Source of the DNA: Coprococcus phoceensis
GTDB taxonomy: Bacteria; Bacillota; Clostridia; Lachnospirales; Lachnospiraceae
Assembly (NCBI RefSeq): GCF_900104635.1
Contig: NZ_FNWC01000007.1
Location: 2,083,421 to 2,147,420, forward strand
DNA length: 64,000 nucleotides
Direction: 5' to 3'
In this document: in pieces, positions 62,742 through 64,000 of the stretch
How positions within the stretch are numbered: position 1 is the stretch's first letter
Layout: each line of letters starts with the position of its first letter
Notes under the pieces: generated by a model
What the model was told of the DNA's origin: nothing
The model's input: only the letters and a program-made list of their open reading frames with translations
The model's database searches: none
Program-made: the position numbers and the translations under genes

Positions 62742-63724
62742 AGTTCTGTCTTTGACCTCCTTAATAATAAAATAAAACTTGGTCCTCCAATCACTGCCAT
62801 AACTACCGCCGCATTAATCTCGTATGGATACGCAATCGTACGCCCGATCGTGTCGGCGAGCAATAGCGTAAATGCCCCGAGAAGCATCGTGTAAGGAATG
62901 AGTACCTTATGACTGTTTCCGACCAGCAGCCTTGCAATATGTGGCACTAAAAGTCCCAGAAAACTGATGCTTCCAACTACCGCAGTACTGATTGATGCCA
63001 AAAGTACAGCTGCTGCAGACACTATAAGACGCACCGCATTGACTCGAATTCCAAGTGAGCGGATTGTCTGATCTTCCAATCCAAGAATATCGCATTTTAA
63101 CGCTAAAAAGACAGCCAAAACAAGCCCAATCACTGCATAGATGAAAAGCATCCGAAAATCCTCCCATGTTTTCATCGTAATATTCCCGTTCACGATACTA
63201 GCTGCCCCACTATAATTCGCTCCCATCATGCTTTCTCCGGCGGACATCAGCCCAGTAAAAAATGCATTCACCGCCACACCGGTCAAAATCACCCTGAGAG
63301 GACTCAAATCCCCCTTCCAGGAAAGCAGATACACAAGTCCACACGCAAAGACACCTCCTAAAAACGCAAATACAGGAACCGCCAGATACAGTGATGGCGC
63401 AAATGCCGTCACAAGCACTGCCGCCATTCCTGCGCCGGAGCTAATTCCCATGATTCCCGGATCTGCCAGCGGATTTTTCATTACCGCCTGAAGCATGACA
63501 CCTGATACAGCTACCGACGCGCCGGCGAGCATCGCAATCAAAATTCTCGGAAATCGCAGTGAATATATCGTAGCGACTGTCTCATCATACGCTACAAACA
63601 ATCCTCTCAAAATCTGTTCCGGAGATGCTTTTAAGCTTCCCGTATTAACAGCAACAAGGAACAGCACAATCAATGCTGCTCCCGTAATCAGAAATGAAAT
63701 TATTTTTCTTTTTATGCTAATCAA
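62738..63724 (-). CDS. FecCD-family ABC importer permease
   Basis: A 328-residue permease of the FecCD/BtuC family, with about nine or ten membrane segments and family motifs (RFPRILIAMLAGASVAVSGVMLQAVMKNPLADPGIMGISSGAG, SFLGLLVPHIARLLVG, EINAAVVMAVIGGPSFILLL). It overlaps both the binding-protein and the ATPase genes by 4 bases. Substrate is iron-siderophore, heme or B12 by family; heme or siderophore is favoured by the adjacent binding protein. Confidence 0.93.
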   Translation of the reverse strand: MISIKRKIISFLITGAALIVLFLVAVNTGSLKASPEQILRGLFVAYDETVATIYSLRFPRILIAMLAGASVAVSGVMLQAVMKNPLADPGIMGISSGAGMAAVLVTAFAPSLYLAVPVFAFLGGVFACGLVYLLSWKGDLSPLRVILTGVAVNAFFTGLMSAGESMMGANYSGAASIVNGNITMKTWEDFRMLFIYAVIGLVLAVFLALKCDILGLEDQTIRSLGIRVNAVRLIVSAAAVLLASISTAVVGSISFLGLLVPHIARLLVGNSHKVLIPYTMLLGAFTLLLADTIGRTIAYPYEINAAVVMAVIGGPSFILLLRRSKTEL

Positions 63725-63999
63725 TTTGTTCCCTCCTGATACAAAAATGTTTCCAGTTCTTTTAGCGCCTCCTCATATTGGAAATTTGCACTCATCCCAA
63801 ACTTTTCATTATCCAGGTCATATACTCTCGCATTTTGCACCGCCTCAAAATGTTTCCAAATATCATTCGTCGCAAACTCTTCCGCAAACATTTTTTTCAC
63901 CTGCTCCGGAAGCGCATGAGAAGTCCGAAGGATGATATCAGGTGCTTTCTCTACCATATCTTCCGGATTGATATTCAGAAAATCCTGCCCGTTGCCATC
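63721..63999 (-). CDS. Substrate-binding protein of the ABC importer, C-terminal part
   Basis: The frame is open to the window end, so only the last 92 residues are seen. They match the C lobe of class III binding proteins (DGNGQDFLNINPEDMVEKAPDI... RTSHALPEQVKKMFAEEF... NARVYDLDNEKFGMSANFQY), a pattern close to IsdE-like heme-binding lipoproteins; FhuD-like siderophore binding is the alternative. The signal peptide and N lobe lie outside the window. Confidence 0.8.
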   Translation of the reverse strand, partial: DGNGQDFLNINPEDMVEKAPDIILRTSHALPEQVKKMFAEEFATNDIWKHFEAVQNARVYDLDNEKFGMSANFQYEEALKELETFLYQEGTN

Positions 64000-64000
64000 T

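Noticed and set aside
61959..63999. The FecCD-type importer as the B12 transporter of the riboswitch operon
   Set aside because: It lies upstream of the aptamer, not under its control, and the partial binding protein resembles heme- or siderophore-binding lobes rather than BtuF. A B12 role is not fully excluded.
1..64000. CRISPR arrays, insertion-sequence transposases, rRNA genes or prophage genes
   Set aside because: No regularly spaced repeats, transposase, integrase or phage structural frames were seen. The only direct repeats are protein-coding modules and the short riboswitch-leader repeat.

Overview
The window looks like a chromosomal stretch of a gut Lachnospiraceae (Clostridia), probably a mucin-using relative of the [Ruminococcus] torques/gnavus group. 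The low-GC codon use, AGGAGG-type ribosome sites, huge sortase-anchored glycosidases with FIVAR repeats, and a Stickland-type D-proline reductase all point that way. The species is my inference. Nearly all genes lie on the minus strand. The plus-strand genes are a partial YitT protein, proline racemase, a TetR regulator and an RlmI-like methyltransferase.

Layout from left to right: (1) 1-2.5 kb: YitT 3' end and glmM. (2) 2.5-25 kb: host-glycan and general metabolism. A 2606-aa cell-wall beta-galactosidase and two modular GH29 fucosidases flank a split purH function (AICAR transformylase plus PurO-type IMP cyclohydrolase), branching enzyme, an aldo/keto reductase and a cysteine-desulfidase-like protein. 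(3) 25-33 kb: the D-proline reductase locus (prdC, prdA, a small gene, prdB, prdD, prdE, a YcxB-like gene), with tRNA-Sec and a divergent proline racemase. prdB is read through an in-frame TGA as selenocysteine. (4) 34-41 kb: a seven-gene selenium operon (yedF, selD, selA, selB, LysR, cysteine desulfurase/selenocysteine lyase, DUF3343). selD is itself a selenoprotein. Regions 3 and 4 together form a nearly self-contained island for making and using selenocysteine. (5) 41-50 kb: housekeeping genes: methyltransferase, HAD, MATE, Maf, BrnQ, an XRE-TPR regulator, and an asparagine synthase lacking its glutaminase nucleophile. (6) 50-61 kb: a cobalamin riboswitch followed by six tightly packed genes. 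Two encode large surface proteins, one with two DUF4430 domains and one with an alpha/alpha-toroid domain. A DUF4430 lipoprotein and an ECF transporter (T, fused A-A', long S) follow. (7) 61-64 kb: a glycerophosphodiesterase and a heme/siderophore-type ABC importer cut by the window end.

The most interesting system is region 6. DUF4430 and the alpha/alpha toroid are the two folds that make up human intrinsic factor and transcobalamin. Here they sit on separate anchored proteins under a B12 riboswitch, next to an ECF importer. I infer a surface relay that captures corrinoids and passes them to the membrane. The riboswitch, domain layout and gene packing are visible in the sequence; corrinoid binding is not shown by sequence alone.

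Starts were re-chosen from ribosome sites for many genes (glmM, purO, the aldo/keto reductase, prdE, the cysteine desulfurase, yedF, maf, the HAD protein, asnB, the ECF T gene, the toroid gene and others). The two selenoprotein genes are annotated across their TGA codons.
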